Shown here piece after piece: positions 9,195-19,208 of a stretch of 64,000 nucleotides of DNA. Origin of the DNA: Acidimicrobiia bacterium (GTDB lineage Bacteria; Actinomycetota; Acidimicrobiia; IMCC26256; JAOSJL01); the NCBI GenBank assembly GCA_027494115.1, contig JAOSJL010000001.1:955926-1019925 (forward strand). Direction: 5' to 3'. Both the position numbers and the translations under genes were made by a program. Under the pieces are notes generated by a model that did not search any database, was not told the DNA's origin, and saw only the letters and a list, made by a program, of their open reading frames with translations. Numbering within the stretch: position 1 is the first letter of the stretch; every line of letters starts with the position of its first letter.

Positions 9195-10763
9195 ATGACG
9201 GTACTCAGGGCTGGACACGTCCCCGCTGTGGTGTTGGCCGTCGCGTTGATCGGTAGCGCGTGCTCGTCCGACGACGGCACGTCGACCCCGACGACCGGAG
9301 CGAGTGGGGAAGAAATGACCTCTGATGATCAGACACGATCGCGGAGGAGATCTCGGGTCCGGTGACCGGCGGCGACGGCATCGTGGTCCGCAGCCGGCGG
9401 CTCCACTTCCCGATGGATACGTCGAAGAAGAGTTCTTCGTCGCCGGTAGCGCCACGCAGTACTCCGGCGACACACCGGAGGATGGATTCTGGACCGTCGA
9501 ACCGGACGGCGAGGCGGACTACAAGACCCGCGTCATCGTGCGACGGCCACAGGAGGCCGCCGACTTCAGCGGCACCGTGATCGTCGAATGGTTGAACGTG
9601 AGTGCCATCGAGGCGTCTCCGGACTGGGGGTACGCGGCACAGGAGATCGGTCGCGAGGGCCACGCCTACGTGGCCGTGAGCGCACAGGCTCAGGGCGTGG
9701 TCGGCGGTGAAGCCCGCCTGGACGTCACCGTCGACGAGGAGGCGGCCGCCGATGCAGGCGCGCTCGGTTCGATCGCCGGCAACGGCCTGGTGAACGCGGA
9801 TCCCGCTCGTTACGGCACTCTCGTCCACCCGGGCGACGGGTACGCCTTCGACATCTTCAGTCAGGTGGGCCGCGCGCTCGTCGACGAGTCCGACCTGCTG
9901 CTCGGGGGCTGGAGCCGGAGCAGATCATCGCCGTCGGTGAGTCGCAGTCGGCCGCGTTCCTCACCACCTACGCCAACGCCGTCCACCCGCTCGTGGGCGT
10001 GTACGACGCTTTCATGATCCACAGCCGGGGCGCATCCGCCGCCCCGATCGACGGTCAGTTCGGTGGGGACCTCAAGGATTCTCGCGATGCATCCCTCGTG
10101 GAGGATGGCGTTCTCGTGCGAACCGATCTCGACGTTCCCGTGTTCGTCTTCGAGACCGAGACGGATCTCACCCTGCTCGGGTACACCCATGCTCGCCAGC
10201 CCGACACCGATCAGATCCGTACCTGGGAGGTGGCCGGGACGTCCCATACCGACGCCCACGTGTTCCGGGTGTTCGTGGGTGGCCCGCGCGACGCCAGCCT
10301 CGGTTCGATCATCGGTTGTGAGGACCCGATCAACGTCGGACCCCACCACGAGACGTACCAGGCAGCCCTGAACCATCTCGTGGGCTGGGCGGCCGGCGGT
10401 CCGCCGCCACCCGAGGGTCCGCGCCTCGAGCTGGAGGACGGCGACGAGGTCGCCGTCGCCCGCGACGAGAACGGCATCGCCCTCGGTGGCGTCCGCAACC
10501 CGCTGGTCGACGTGCCGGTCGTGGCGCCGACCGGCGATCCGGCCCGACCGGTCACCTACAGCGACCTCGACGTCTGTGGCCTGTTCGGCACGACCCACAC
10601 CTTCGACCAGGCGACGATCCTGGAGTTGCACGGATCGCCGGACCAGTACCTCGAGACGTTCGCAGCCTCCGCGGACCAGGCCGTCGCCGACGGGTTCCTG
10701 TTGCAGTCCGATGCCGACGAGCTGCTGGCCGAAGCCGACACGAACACCGCGCTCTTCGGCTAG
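9195..10763 (+). CDS. Lipoprotein alpha/beta-hydrolase-domain protein, three frame breaks
   Basis: ATG 9195 opens a lipoprotein signal (VVLAVALIGSAC, lipid Cys near residue 24) followed by a Ser/Thr linker. The conserved body is spread over three frames. ISGPVTGGDG (about 9350) is followed by LPDGYVEEEFF (from about 9395). After the G5 run at 9904-9908 comes LEPEQIIAVGESQSAAFLTTY, which carries the GESQS nucleophile elbow. Single-base corrections near 9331-9335, 9375-9395 and in the G5 run restore a ~520-residue protein. The same arrangement (GPVTGG, YVEEEF, IVVGESQSA) occurs in a family of secreted alpha/beta hydrolases of unknown substrate. It could be a true pseudogene, but similar breaks in many neighbours argue for sequence error. 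Likely an extracytoplasmic esterase. Confidence 0.7.
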
Positions 10764-10790
10764 GCCACGGTTGCGCGGCGCCGACCTCGG

Positions 10791-10805
10791 TGCCGGCCAC
10801 CGGCA
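10791..10805 (+). terminator. Small hairpin after the lipoprotein hydrolase gene
   Basis: TGCCGG-cca-CCGGCA is a 6-bp stem with a 3-nt loop, 28 bp after the stop and without a T tract. It is a weak terminator candidate in the 221-bp gap before the next gene. Confidence 0.25.
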
Positions 10806-10984
10806 TGGGCGCCGGTCTCCGGTGTGTAACCTCGGGCGCTCGTCGGTCGCCGACGCGCTCTGCCTCGTCAGATGGGTGGTCGGTCCTGGCGCCCATGTCG
10901 AGGCGGTAGCGTCCCTCGTCGACCGCCGGTGCCGAATCCATCAACGCCTCATCACCGGCATGCTCGCGGCACAGGAGGAACGTC

Positions 10985-12989
10985 ATGCCACCGATCGACT
11001 GGTCGGCCGTCCTGCAGCGGGTGGCGAAGTCGTTCAATCCGGTGACGTCTTCTCCGGGCGCGCCGTTCGAGACGGGAGCGTTCCTCGATTCGTTCGGTCC
11101 TTCACTGATGCCCCGGACCTCCATGACCCAGGGCTTCATGACAGGTCTGGTCGTCCTCACGGCCCGGGCCTCCACGGCCCAGGTGGAGCGCATCACCGGA
11201 ATCATGGTCCCTTCCGACGCGGCACTGACGCGCAAGGTCGGGGCCCGCGCGGTCGTGGCGGGCGCCGGCGCCGCGGCCGCCGCCCTTCCCGAACGAGACG
11301 GTGAACACCTGTGGCGTTCCGGCGTGCGAAGCGGTGGTCGACTTCTCTTGGCTGGTGCCTTGGGCGGAGCCCTCTACGACGTCGGAACGAATCTCGCCGA
11401 CCGCCTCCCGAGCGCCCGGGGTATCCGGCCCGCCCTGATGACCGGGGCGGCCGCCGCCGGTGTCGCTCTCTGGGCGAACCGCCGGCTCGCCCGGCGGAAG
11501 AAGGAGATCGCCCGCTGGCCGGTGGCCCAACAGAACACGCTGCCCCACGCGGTCGTCGCGGGGACGGCCGTGACGGCCGTCGGCATGGGATTGGCACGTG
11601 GTTACGGCTTCACGCGGGATGCTCTCATCGGCTACCTCGGCCCCGGACCGTCCAAGCAGGTCATCGCACGCGCCACCAACGCCGCGCTCTGGGCGCTGGG
11701 TGCGACTGCCGCGTATCACGCCGGTGTCGGCTACATCGGCAGAGCGAACGAGAAGGTCGAGAGCGGTTACGCCACCGCTCCCGAGTTGCCGCTCGTGTCG
11801 GGCAGCCCCGAGAGCTTCTCGGCGTTCGAGCACCTCGGTCAGCAGGGTCGCAGGTACGTGACCGATGTCGTCACGTCCGATCTGATCGAGGGCGTCATGG
11901 ACGAGCCCGCGGTGGCACATCCGATCCGCACCTATGTCGGGTTCAACAGCGAGCCGCTCTACGTCACCGGTCGCGCCGAGATCGCTCTGGCGGAGTTGGA
12001 GCGAACCGGCGCGTTCGACCGCACCTACCTCCTTCTGGTCGCGCCCACAGGCACAGGATGGGTCGACCAGACGATGATCGAGAGCGCGGAGCTGCTCACC
12101 CGTGGCGACATAGCGACGTGCTGCATCCAGTACGGCCGGTACCCGTCGTTCCTCGCGCTCCAGAAGGTTCCGCTGGGCCGCCAGCAGTTCCGGTTCCTGC
12201 TCTGGGGCGTCGCGCAGCGGCTCCGCGAACGTCCACCGGAGCGCCGCCCCAAGGTGCTCGTCTTCGGCGAGAGCCTGGGTGCGTGGGCGAGCTCCGACGT
12301 GATCATGTACCAGGGCATCGAGGGCTTCGACCACTACGGCATCGACCGCGCGCTCTGGATCGGACTACCCGGGCTGGCCAAGTGGTCCCGTAACGGGATG
12401 GAGAGCGGGAGCAGCGAGCTGGTTCCCGAGGGGACCGTCGGCGTCTTCGACCGCCACGAGCAACTCGCGGCTCTCGGCGACGAGGAGCGGGCGCGGCTGC
12501 GTGCTGTGATCCTCAGCCACGACAACGATCCCATTGCGGCCATCGCCCCTGAGCTCCTCGTCCAACGACCGGACTGGCTGGCGGGAGAGCGCGGCCGGGG
12601 CGTCCCCCGACGACGTGCGCTGGCAGCCGATCGCGACGTTCTGGCAGACCGCCGTCGACGCCATGAACGCCATGGTGACCGTCCCCGGCGAGTTCGGATC
12701 CTTCGGCCACGACTACCGGGCTGACACCGCCCGTTTCGTGCGTGACGCCTACGGATTGCCGGCCACGTCCGACGAGCAGATGGAGCGGATCGAGGAGGTC
12801 TTGCGGAAGCTCGAGCTGGAGCGCGCGGAGCGGATCAAGGCTGAGAGCACCGACGCCGCACCGCCGGCACCGGCTCAGCGCAGCGACGGTGAGCGCGTGG
12901 AGGCGGGGGTTCCCCTGCGTGTGCGCCGTACACGTGGCGCCAACTGGCTTCGACAGAGACACAAAGCGAAGGGTGCCGGCGCAGCGTGA
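10985..12989 (+). CDS. Alpha/beta-hydrolase family integral membrane protein (PF10081-like), frame-broken near 12590
   Basis: Start ATG 10985 follows AGGAGG at 10973-10980. The N-terminal ~280 residues hold several hydrophobic segments, and the C-terminal half is a hydrolase domain. Conserved pieces include RTYVGFNSEPLYVTGR, TPTGTGWVDQ-like (APTGTGWVDQ) and FGESLGAWASSD, where GESLG is the nucleophile elbow. This combination is characteristic of the actinobacterial alpha/beta-hydrolase membrane proteins of PF10081. The nominal frame degrades into Arg-rich sequence after DWLAGE, while the +1 frame continues with SPDDVRWQPIATFWQTAVD. A single indel at about 12583-12606 (G4/C5 runs) explains it, giving ~668 residues ending at 12989. 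It is probably a membrane lipase/esterase. Its end overlaps the next gene by GTGA, suggesting coupling. Confidence 0.82.
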
Positions 12990-13735
12990 CTTCACGGGTT
13001 GCCGGGTCCCCCTCCACGTCGGGACCACTCGCCCACGAGGGCGAGATCCTCGCGATTGCCGTCGTTGCGAACGTCGCCGCCAACCGACTCGTCTCCCGCC
13101 GGCACTACATCCCGGCCAACGTCACCGCGGGAACAGCGACTGTGACTCTGGCACGCGGCGACGGGTTGAGCTGGTCGGAGCTCGGGCTCGATCCCGCCGA
13201 TGTTGTACGCGGGCTGCGGTTCGGGCTTCCGGCAGCCGGTCTCGTCGTCCTGGTCGTCACGGCGGGCGCGGTCCATCCCCAGATCCGCCGTTTCTTCGTG
13301 GACGAGCGCGTCGTCGGCGCCGACCGCAGGGAGATACTCCTCGAGTCACTGCTCAGGATCCCGATCGCGACCGCGCTGTTCGAGGAGGTCCTGTTCCGCG
13401 GAGTTCTGCTCGGAGCGGCGCGCCGGCGCCTGCCGATGCCCGCCGCGGTCGCCGCGAGCTCGTTTCTGTTCGGGCTCTGGCACGTGTTGCCGACACTCGA
13501 CACGGTGGAGGGCAATCCGGCGGGGGGCTTTTTCGGCTCGAAGGCGACAGCGGCACTCGCCGCAGTCGTCGGGACCGCGGTCGCCGGGGCGGGATTCGCG
13601 TGGCTGCGCATCCGGTCGCGGTCGGTCGTTGCCCCCACGGTCGTCCACATCGCGACGAACACCGCCGCGTATCTTGCAGCGGCGGTCGTCATTCGCCGGG
13701 CAGGCCGTCCCGGGAGCTCGTCAGGTCTCGGATGA
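12986..13735 (+). CDS. CPBP/CAAX-type intramembrane metalloprotease
   Basis: 249 aa with multiple hydrophobic helices. It contains the three conserved motifs of the Abi/CPBP family: EEVLFRGVLL (EExxxR) near residue 132, FLFGLWHVLP (FxxxH) near 163 and HIATNTAAY (HxxxN) near 222. These motifs form the membrane-embedded metal site. In bacteria the family cleaves or processes membrane-associated peptides, and some members give bacteriocin self-immunity. The GTG start at 12986 overlaps the stop of the upstream membrane hydrolase, so the two are probably co-translated. The 3' end overlaps the convergent phosphofructokinase gene by 15 bp. Substrate unknown. Confidence 0.85.
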   Translation: MTSRVAGSPSTSGPLAHEGEILAIAVVANVAANRLVSRRHYIPANVTAGTATVTLARGDGLSWSELGLDPADVVRGLRFGLPAAGLVVLVVTAGAVHPQIRRFFVDERVVGADRREILLESLLRIPIATALFEEVLFRGVLLGAARRRLPMPAAVAASSFLFGLWHVLPTLDTVEGNPAGGFFGSKATAALAAVVGTAVAGAGFAWLRIRSRSVVAPTVVHIATNTAAYLAAAVVIRRAGRPGSSSGLG

Positions 13736-15025
13736 CTCGCTGTTCCTGCCCAGGATTTTGAGCTGGAGTGGCGGCAGCTCATCGGCGACGAGTGGTTCGA
13801 AGATCTCTCGAAAGGTGTCGACGGTCATCTTTGCCGCCGCAGCGAGGCGCGCGAGTTCATCGGGGTCATCGAAGTCGTCGCGGCGTACGCGCAGCATGTA
13901 GCGACGGGCGATCGCGTAGCGCGTGGAGTGCAGATCGACGACCCGCACCTTCGTACGGCCCGTGTCGTGGTCGAGCATTTCGTCGAACGGCACCGGCACG
14001 AAGTGGCCCGCCTGCATCGTGACCATCACGCCGTTTCCGCCCGAGAGCAGGTACTTCGCCGCGCAGTAGCCGAGATCGCGCGCGTACTCCATGTCGGCGG
14101 GGATCGGATCCGCGCAGCGCAGCTCGTATCCCACGTTCTTCGCGACGATTGTCGAGCTCAGGCCCAGCGTTTCGAGGCGCTCCTGCACGAGTACCTTGAG
14201 GATGTGGCCGATGTCGACCTCGGCGATGCGCAGGTGGCCGTGGGCGTCGTGCTCCACGTCGGCCAGTTGCGCGAGCTCGTCGGGATCGAGGCCGAGCACC
14301 ACACCCTCGGCGATCACGGCAACGCCGTCGCGACGACCGGCGCTCAGCCGCTTGATGATGGCGCCGACCAGTGTGTCGACGATCTGCGAGAGGCCGAAGT
14401 TCTCGCCGAACTCCTCGGGGATGAGCGTGAGCGTGGCAGCGGCTGCCTTCCCCATTCCGAGAGCGAGATGTCCCGCCTTGCGGCCCATGGCGATCACGAA
14501 GTACCAGCGCGCCGTCGTCTTGGCGTCGACCATGAGGTTCTGCACGATCTCGACGCCGTAGTGTCGTGCGGTCTGGAAGCCGAAGGTGTCGACCCACGGC
14601 GGGAGGTCGAGGTCGTTGTCGATGGTCTTCGGCGTGTGCACGACGCGGATACGGCCCTCTCCGAGCTCGGAAAGCTGCATCGCCGAGAAGGCGGTGTCGT
14701 CGCCGCCGATGGTGACGAGTTGGGAGACACCGAGCTTCTCGAGCGACGCGATGCACCGCTCGAGGTCGGCAGGATCCTTCGTCGGGTTGGCGCGGGAGGT
14801 CCCGAGGATGGAACCACCGCGAAAGTGGATGCGACTGACGCCGTGCATCGTCAGCTCGACGACGTGGTCGGTGTTGCCCTGCATGATCCACTCGAAGCCG
14901 TCGCGGATGCCGACGACCTCCACGCCCGCGAGCTCGGCTCGGATCGTCGCCGCACCGATGACACTGTTGATTCCCGGCGCCGGTCCGCCGCCGACGAGGA
15001 TGGCGAGCTTGCCGTGCTGACTCAT
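13721..15025 (-). CDS. pfp: Pyrophosphate-dependent 6-phosphofructokinase
   Basis: 434 aa. GGGPAPGINSVIG at residues 12-24 is the phosphate-donor loop. VTIGGDDTAFSA carries the GGDD sequence, whose second Asp blocks ATP and marks PPi-dependent enzymes. PKTIDNDLDLP holds the catalytic Asp region, and GRKAGHLALG belongs to the fructose-6-phosphate site. The cytosolic reaction is reversible phosphorylation of fructose 6-phosphate with PPi, usable in glycolysis or gluconeogenesis. It stands alone on the minus strand, convergent with the protease gene and divergent from the ABC exporter. No ATP-dependent phosphofructokinase is seen in this window. The ATG at 15025 fits family N-termini. Confidence 0.93.
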   Translation of the reverse strand: MSQHGKLAILVGGGPAPGINSVIGAATIRAELAGVEVVGIRDGFEWIMQGNTDHVVELTMHGVSRIHFRGGSILGTSRANPTKDPADLERCIASLEKLGVSQLVTIGGDDTAFSAMQLSELGEGRIRVVHTPKTIDNDLDLPPWVDTFGFQTARHYGVEIVQNLMVDAKTTARWYFVIAMGRKAGHLALGMGKAAAATLTLIPEEFGENFGLSQIVDTLVGAIIKRLSAGRRDGVAVIAEGVVLGLDPDELAQLADVEHDAHGHLRIAEVDIGHILKVLVQERLETLGLSSTIVAKNVGYELRCADPIPADMEYARDLGYCAAKYLLSGGNGVMVTMQAGHFVPVPFDEMLDHDTGRTKVRVVDLHSTRYAIARRYMLRVRRDDFDDPDELARLAAAAKMTVDTFREIFEPLVADELPPLQLKILGRNSESSET

Positions 15026-15143
15026 CGTGCACGCTCTTCAGTCGTGGATACGGGTGGGTGGTCGCGAACTCGAAAAGAGTGCGGCCTCCGTCATTGCGGA
15101 CGATACGTGATCTGTGTCACCTCGATCCTGCTAGAAGGGGGGA

Positions 15144-15872
15144 ATGGGCAATATGGATAACGGGATCCCAGCGGTCGTCGTGGCCGGTCTGACGAAGTCC
15201 TACGGAAGCGGGGAGACACTGGTCCGCGCCGTCCGGGCGGTCGATTTCGAGATCGACCGGGGTGAGTTCGTGGTGTTGCTGGGGCCGAGCGGCAGCGGCA
15301 AGACCACGACGCTGAACCTGATCGGTGCCATCGAGGAACCGACGTCGGGTTCTATTCGCGTGGACGACGTCGAGGTGGCGGACCTCGACCTGAACCACCA
15401 GACCGACTTCCGCCGCGACAAAGTCGGCTTCATCTTCCAGTTCTACAACCTGGTACCGACGCTGACCGCCCTCGAGAACGTGCAGCTGGTCGCCGAGCTG
15501 GCGACCCGCGATGGTGCGGAGGAACGCAGTCGGAGCCGCCTCGGCGAGGTCGGGCTCGGGGACCGCGTCGACCATTTCCCGGGCCAGATGTCCGGCGGTG
15601 AGCAGCAGCGCGTCGCAATCGCTCGGGCGCTGGTCAAGGATCCGCCGGTGTTGCTGTGCGACGAGCCCACCGGCTCGCTCGATCTGGAGACCGGTCGACA
15701 GGTGCTGGCGTTGTTGCGTGAAGTCTGCGACCAGGGACGGACCGTCCTCACCGTCACGCACAACTCGACGATCGCGGAGATGGCTGACCGCGTGATGCGC
15801 CTGCGCGACGGCACGCTCGTCGGCGTGGAGCGTCAGGACGCACCGAGGGCACCCGGCGAGCTCGAGTGGTGA
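15144..15872 (+). CDS. ABC transporter ATP-binding protein (MacB/LolD type)
   Basis: 242 aa. Walker A is GPSGSGKTT (residues 47-55), the Q-loop lies in FIFQFYNLVP, the signature is SGGEQQRVAIARAL (about 150-163) and Walker B is VLLCDEPTGSLD, followed by the H-loop in VTHNSTIAE. FQFYNLVP and the whole arrangement match ATPases that drive MacB/FtsX-type permeases, which move lipids, peptides or lipoproteins rather than importing solutes. The start at 15144 follows an AGAAGGGGGGA tract; ATG 15153 is an alternative. The permease gene begins 20 bp downstream, so this is a two-gene export operon. Confidence 0.92.
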   Translation: MGNMDNGIPAVVVAGLTKSYGSGETLVRAVRAVDFEIDRGEFVVLLGPSGSGKTTTLNLIGAIEEPTSGSIRVDDVEVADLDLNHQTDFRRDKVGFIFQFYNLVPTLTALENVQLVAELATRDGAEERSRSRLGEVGLGDRVDHFPGQMSGGEQQRVAIARALVKDPPVLLCDEPTGSLDLETGRQVLALLREVCDQGRTVLTVTHNSTIAEMADRVMRLRDGTLVGVERQDAPRAPGELEW

Positions 15873-15891
15873 ACAGGTCCGGTCCGCGTCG

Positions 15892-18286
15892 ATGAGCATC
15901 CTCGGTCGCAAGCTGCGACGTGACATCCGCCGCCAGAGGTGGCAGTTCGCAGCGGTGACCGTGACGGTCGTTCTCGGCGTCACGCTGTTCGCGGCGTCGT
16001 TCGACTCGTTCCGGAACCTGAACCGCTCCTACCACCGCACCTACGACGAGCAGGCTTTCGCAGATCTGACCGTCAGCGGTGGTGACGCCGAGAAGTTCAG
16101 CGTGACGGCGACCGAGACCGACGGCGTCGCGGCGGTAGCCGGCCGAAGGCAGGCCGACGTTCCCTTCGTCGTGGGGGACAACCAGAAGCTCTACGGACGC
16201 ATCGTGGGGATGCCCGTCGACGAACAGCCGACGGTTGACAAGGTCAGGGTTGTCACGGGCGACTACCTGTCGTCGGAGCAGCCGTCCGGTGTGCTCGTCG
16301 AGAAGCACATGGCCGACCACTTCGATCTCAAGCCCGGAGACACCCTCCAGGTGTTCCTGCAGGGGAGGCTCCGAGACCGTAGAGGTCGTGGGCACGGTGG
16401 TATCAGCCGAGTACCTGTGGCCGGCCCGTAGCCGCCAGCAGCTGTTCACGACCCCCGAGGACTTCGGTGTGCTGTTCGTACCTGAGTCGCTCGCTCGGAA
16501 GGCGCCGACCAGTACCCAGGTCACCCAGACGCTCGTGCTCTACGACGACGGTGTCGACAGCGAGAAGCTCGACGACGAGTTGGGGGAGGTGGCCTCGCGC
16601 GACGGGGCCACCGACGTGCAGACCCAGGCGGACCAGCCGTCGAATGCGGCGCTCAGCGAGGACCTCCAGGGCTTCGGTCAGCTGTCGCTGATGTTCCCCT
16701 TGCTGTTCCTCACAGCTGCGGGAATGGCCACGCTCATCCTCTTGAACCGGATCGTGCGGTCGCAGCGGCCGCAGATCGGCACGCTGATGGCCAACGGACT
16801 CGGGGCCCGCTCGGTCCGGCGCCACTTCCTCGCCTACGGCCTGCTTGTCGGGTTCGTCGGCGCATTCATCGGGGCTGTCGCGGGTGTGCTCCTGGGGAGT
16901 CTGATCACCGGTGCGTACACGAGCGCGCTCAGCATCCCCGACACCGTGGTCGGCTTCTACCCGCTCACGCTGATCGTCGGAATCGGGTTCGGAATCGTGA
17001 TGGGGGCGATCGCGGCTCTGGTACCCGCCCGCGCCGCCTCGCGGATCAGTCCGGCGCAGGCGATGCGCGGCGACGCGATGGCGTCCGGCGCGGGCCCGAG
17101 CCTGCTCGAGCGGCTCGTCCCACCGCTGCGACACCTGCCCATTCGCTGGCGAATGTCGCTGCGGGGGATCGGGCGGAACAAGCGACGTAGCGCCTCGATG
17201 GTGATCGGAGTCGTGCTGTCGCTCACGCTCATTCTGGCCTCGTGGGGGATGCTCGACACGACCCAGATCCTCATGAGCGAGCAGTTCGACGAGATCCAAC
17301 ACGATGACGCCCAGGCGTTCTTCACCGTTCCGGTCGACGACGCGGTCGTTTCGGACGTGAAGAACACCGACGGCGTCGCCGACGCCGAGCGGGTGCTGGC
17401 ACTGGGAGCGACGATCGAGAACGGCGACCAGCACTACGCGACACAGCTCCAGGCGTTCCCCCACGACACCGAGATGCACACGTTCGTCTCCTCGTCAGTA
17501 AAGATCCCGTTGCCCGAGTCGGGTGTGCTGGCCGGGTCCTCGATCAAGAGCCTCATCGGGGCTGACGTGGGAGACGTCGTCGCCGTTGCGTTCTCGTCGC
17601 CCGAGACCACGATCGAGACGACCATCGCAGGTTTCGTGGACGAGCCGCTCGGCACCTATCTCTACATGGAGCAGCGTCAGCTCGAAGACCTGCTCGCCAA
17701 GGCGAGTCCCCCGGTGTCATCGGAGCAACTCGATTCTCCAGCGACGGCGTCGGTCATGGCCATCTACGACGAGGGTGCCGACGCCGACACCGTACGGTCG
17801 CGACTCCTCGACCTCGAGTCGGTCGCCGCCGTGATCTCCACCAAGGCGCTGCAGGACACGCTGAACCAGGCGATGTCCTTGTTCTATGCGTTCGTGGGGA
17901 TCATGCTCCTCTTCGGAGCCAGCATGGCCTTTGCTCTGTTGTTCAACATGATCTCGGTGAACATTTCCGAGCGCGCCGTCGAGCTGGCCACGATGCGCGC
18001 CAATGGGCTGTCGGCCCGGTTGGTCAACCGACTGATGACCGGCGAGACCCTGCTGCTGACCCTCATCGGGATTCCGTTCGGCCTCATCGTCGGCTACCTC
18101 GTGTCCGCAGCCTTCATGTCGAGTTTCACATCGGATCTGTTCGACTTCGACCTGCAGATGCGTTGGACCACGCTCGTCTTCTCGGCGCTGGCCATCGTTG
18201 TCACCGCCCTGATCGCCCAGTGGCCTGCTCTCCGGGCCGTCCGACGCATCGACATCGCCACGGTTGTGCGCGAACGCGCCCAGTAG
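15892..18286 (+). CDS. FtsX/MacB-type ABC transporter permease, frame-broken near 16363
   Basis: About 797 residues after repair. It has an N-terminal TM helix (VTVTVVLGVTLFAAS), an extracytoplasmic domain, a first FtsX block of three or four helices (from LSLMFPLLFLTAAGMATL), a second TM/extracytoplasmic unit (from ASMVIGVVLSLTL) and a final FtsX block ending in IVVTALIAQWPALRAVRRID. The frame breaks at 16361-16373 in caggggaggctcc. The upstream frame ends ...LQVFLQG and the downstream frame continues GSETVEVVGTVVSAEYLWP. One base change in the G4 run at 16362-16365 restores continuity. It pairs with the ATPase immediately upstream as an export or lipid-handling complex. Substrate unknown. 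Confidence 0.88.
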
Positions 18287-18359
18287 GCCACCGGTCGAAG
18301 ACCTACGTTCCCGGCCTAAGCTCTGGGTTGTGGTGCCTATGCGTGAGGGAGAGTCGACC

Positions 18360-18413
18360 ATGGGCGGTCGGAGGCGTTCTTCCGATGTGCGGAGGATGGT
18401 TCGTCCTACGTGA
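18360..18413 (+). CDS. Possible 17-residue leader peptide upstream of the TelA cluster
   Basis: ATG 18360 has GAGGGAGAG just upstream at good spacing and encodes a basic peptide (MGGRRRSSDVRRMVRPT). Its TGA overlaps the GTG start of the next gene (ACGTGA). It could couple translation of the cluster, or be the N-terminus of the next gene if a base is missing. Supported only by RBS and overlap geometry. Confidence 0.3.
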   Translation: MGGRRRSSDVRRMVRPT

Positions 18414-19171
18414 AGAAATCCTTTTCGACCGTCGTGTCCTATCCGCCCACCTGGTTCGCGGCGGTCGTGGTGATCGTCGGCGTCCTGATGATGATCCGGT
18501 TCTTCGAACCGCCACTTCTGATCACGCTCTTCCTGGTCGCGATGGGTGCGGCGCTCCTCTTGGTCTGGCCGCTCACCATGTCCGCCACGGGCACGATCGA
18601 CAAGCTCGAGTTCAGCAAGCACGACACGAGCGAGGAAGACCGCAAGGAGCGGGAAGAGCTCGAGCGCCAACTGCGCGAACTCGGCTGCGAGCAGGGAGCG
18701 GATCAGCTCCGCATGCTCGGAACGAGGCTGGAGAGCCTGACTGAGGTGTTGCGTGAGCGCCTCAACGCCGGCGAGATGACCTACAGCCGCTATCTCGGCA
18801 CTGCGCACAACGTCTACTCGGGAAGTGTCGACAAGCTCCGTGAAGTCGCGATCTCCCTCCGGAGTGTGAGCAACATCGACGAGGACCGTCTCGATAGCCG
18901 CCTCGCCGAGTTGGAGAGCGGCGGCGACGCCGGGAAGCGGCGGGAGGAGATCGCGACGCTCGAGAACAGGCGGGCGTTGCGAGACCGTCAGACCGAGCGT
19001 GTGGAGAAGCTGCTCGCCCAGAACGAGACAGCGATCACCGCTCTCGACACGACCGCCACGGCACTGGCGGACGCGCCGATCGGGCGGGAGCACGCGTCCG
19101 AAGACGCCGACGTCGCCGTGGCGGAACTCGAAGCGCTCGCTGTGCGGGCGAGCAAGTACGCCTCGCGATGA
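18410..19171 (+). CDS. Two-TM, coiled-coil membrane protein (XpaC-like position beside telA)
   Basis: 253 aa from GTG 18410. Two adjacent hydrophobic helices occupy about residues 14-31 and 35-54. A highly charged, helical cytoplasmic region follows, rich in Glu, Arg and Leu heptads (for example DRKEREELERQLRELG), consistent with coiled coil. No enzyme motif is visible. It directly precedes a TelA-family gene, and in Bacillus the membrane protein XpaC occupies the same place beside the TelA homologue YaaN. The topology also matches, so an XpaC-like partner role is plausible, but sequence homology was not tested. Base composition is ordinary. Confidence 0.75.
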   Translation: MKKSFSTVVSYPPTWFAAVVVIVGVLMMIRFFEPPLLITLFLVAMGAALLLVWPLTMSATGTIDKLEFSKHDTSEEDRKEREELERQLRELGCEQGADQLRMLGTRLESLTEVLRERLNAGEMTYSRYLGTAHNVYSGSVDKLREVAISLRSVSNIDEDRLDSRLAELESGGDAGKRREEIATLENRRALRDRQTERVEKLLAQNETAITALDTTATALADAPIGREHASEDADVAVAELEALAVRASKYASR

Positions 19172-19208
19172 GTACCGACCAATCGAGAGATCCTTGGAGG
19201 AACGAGCC

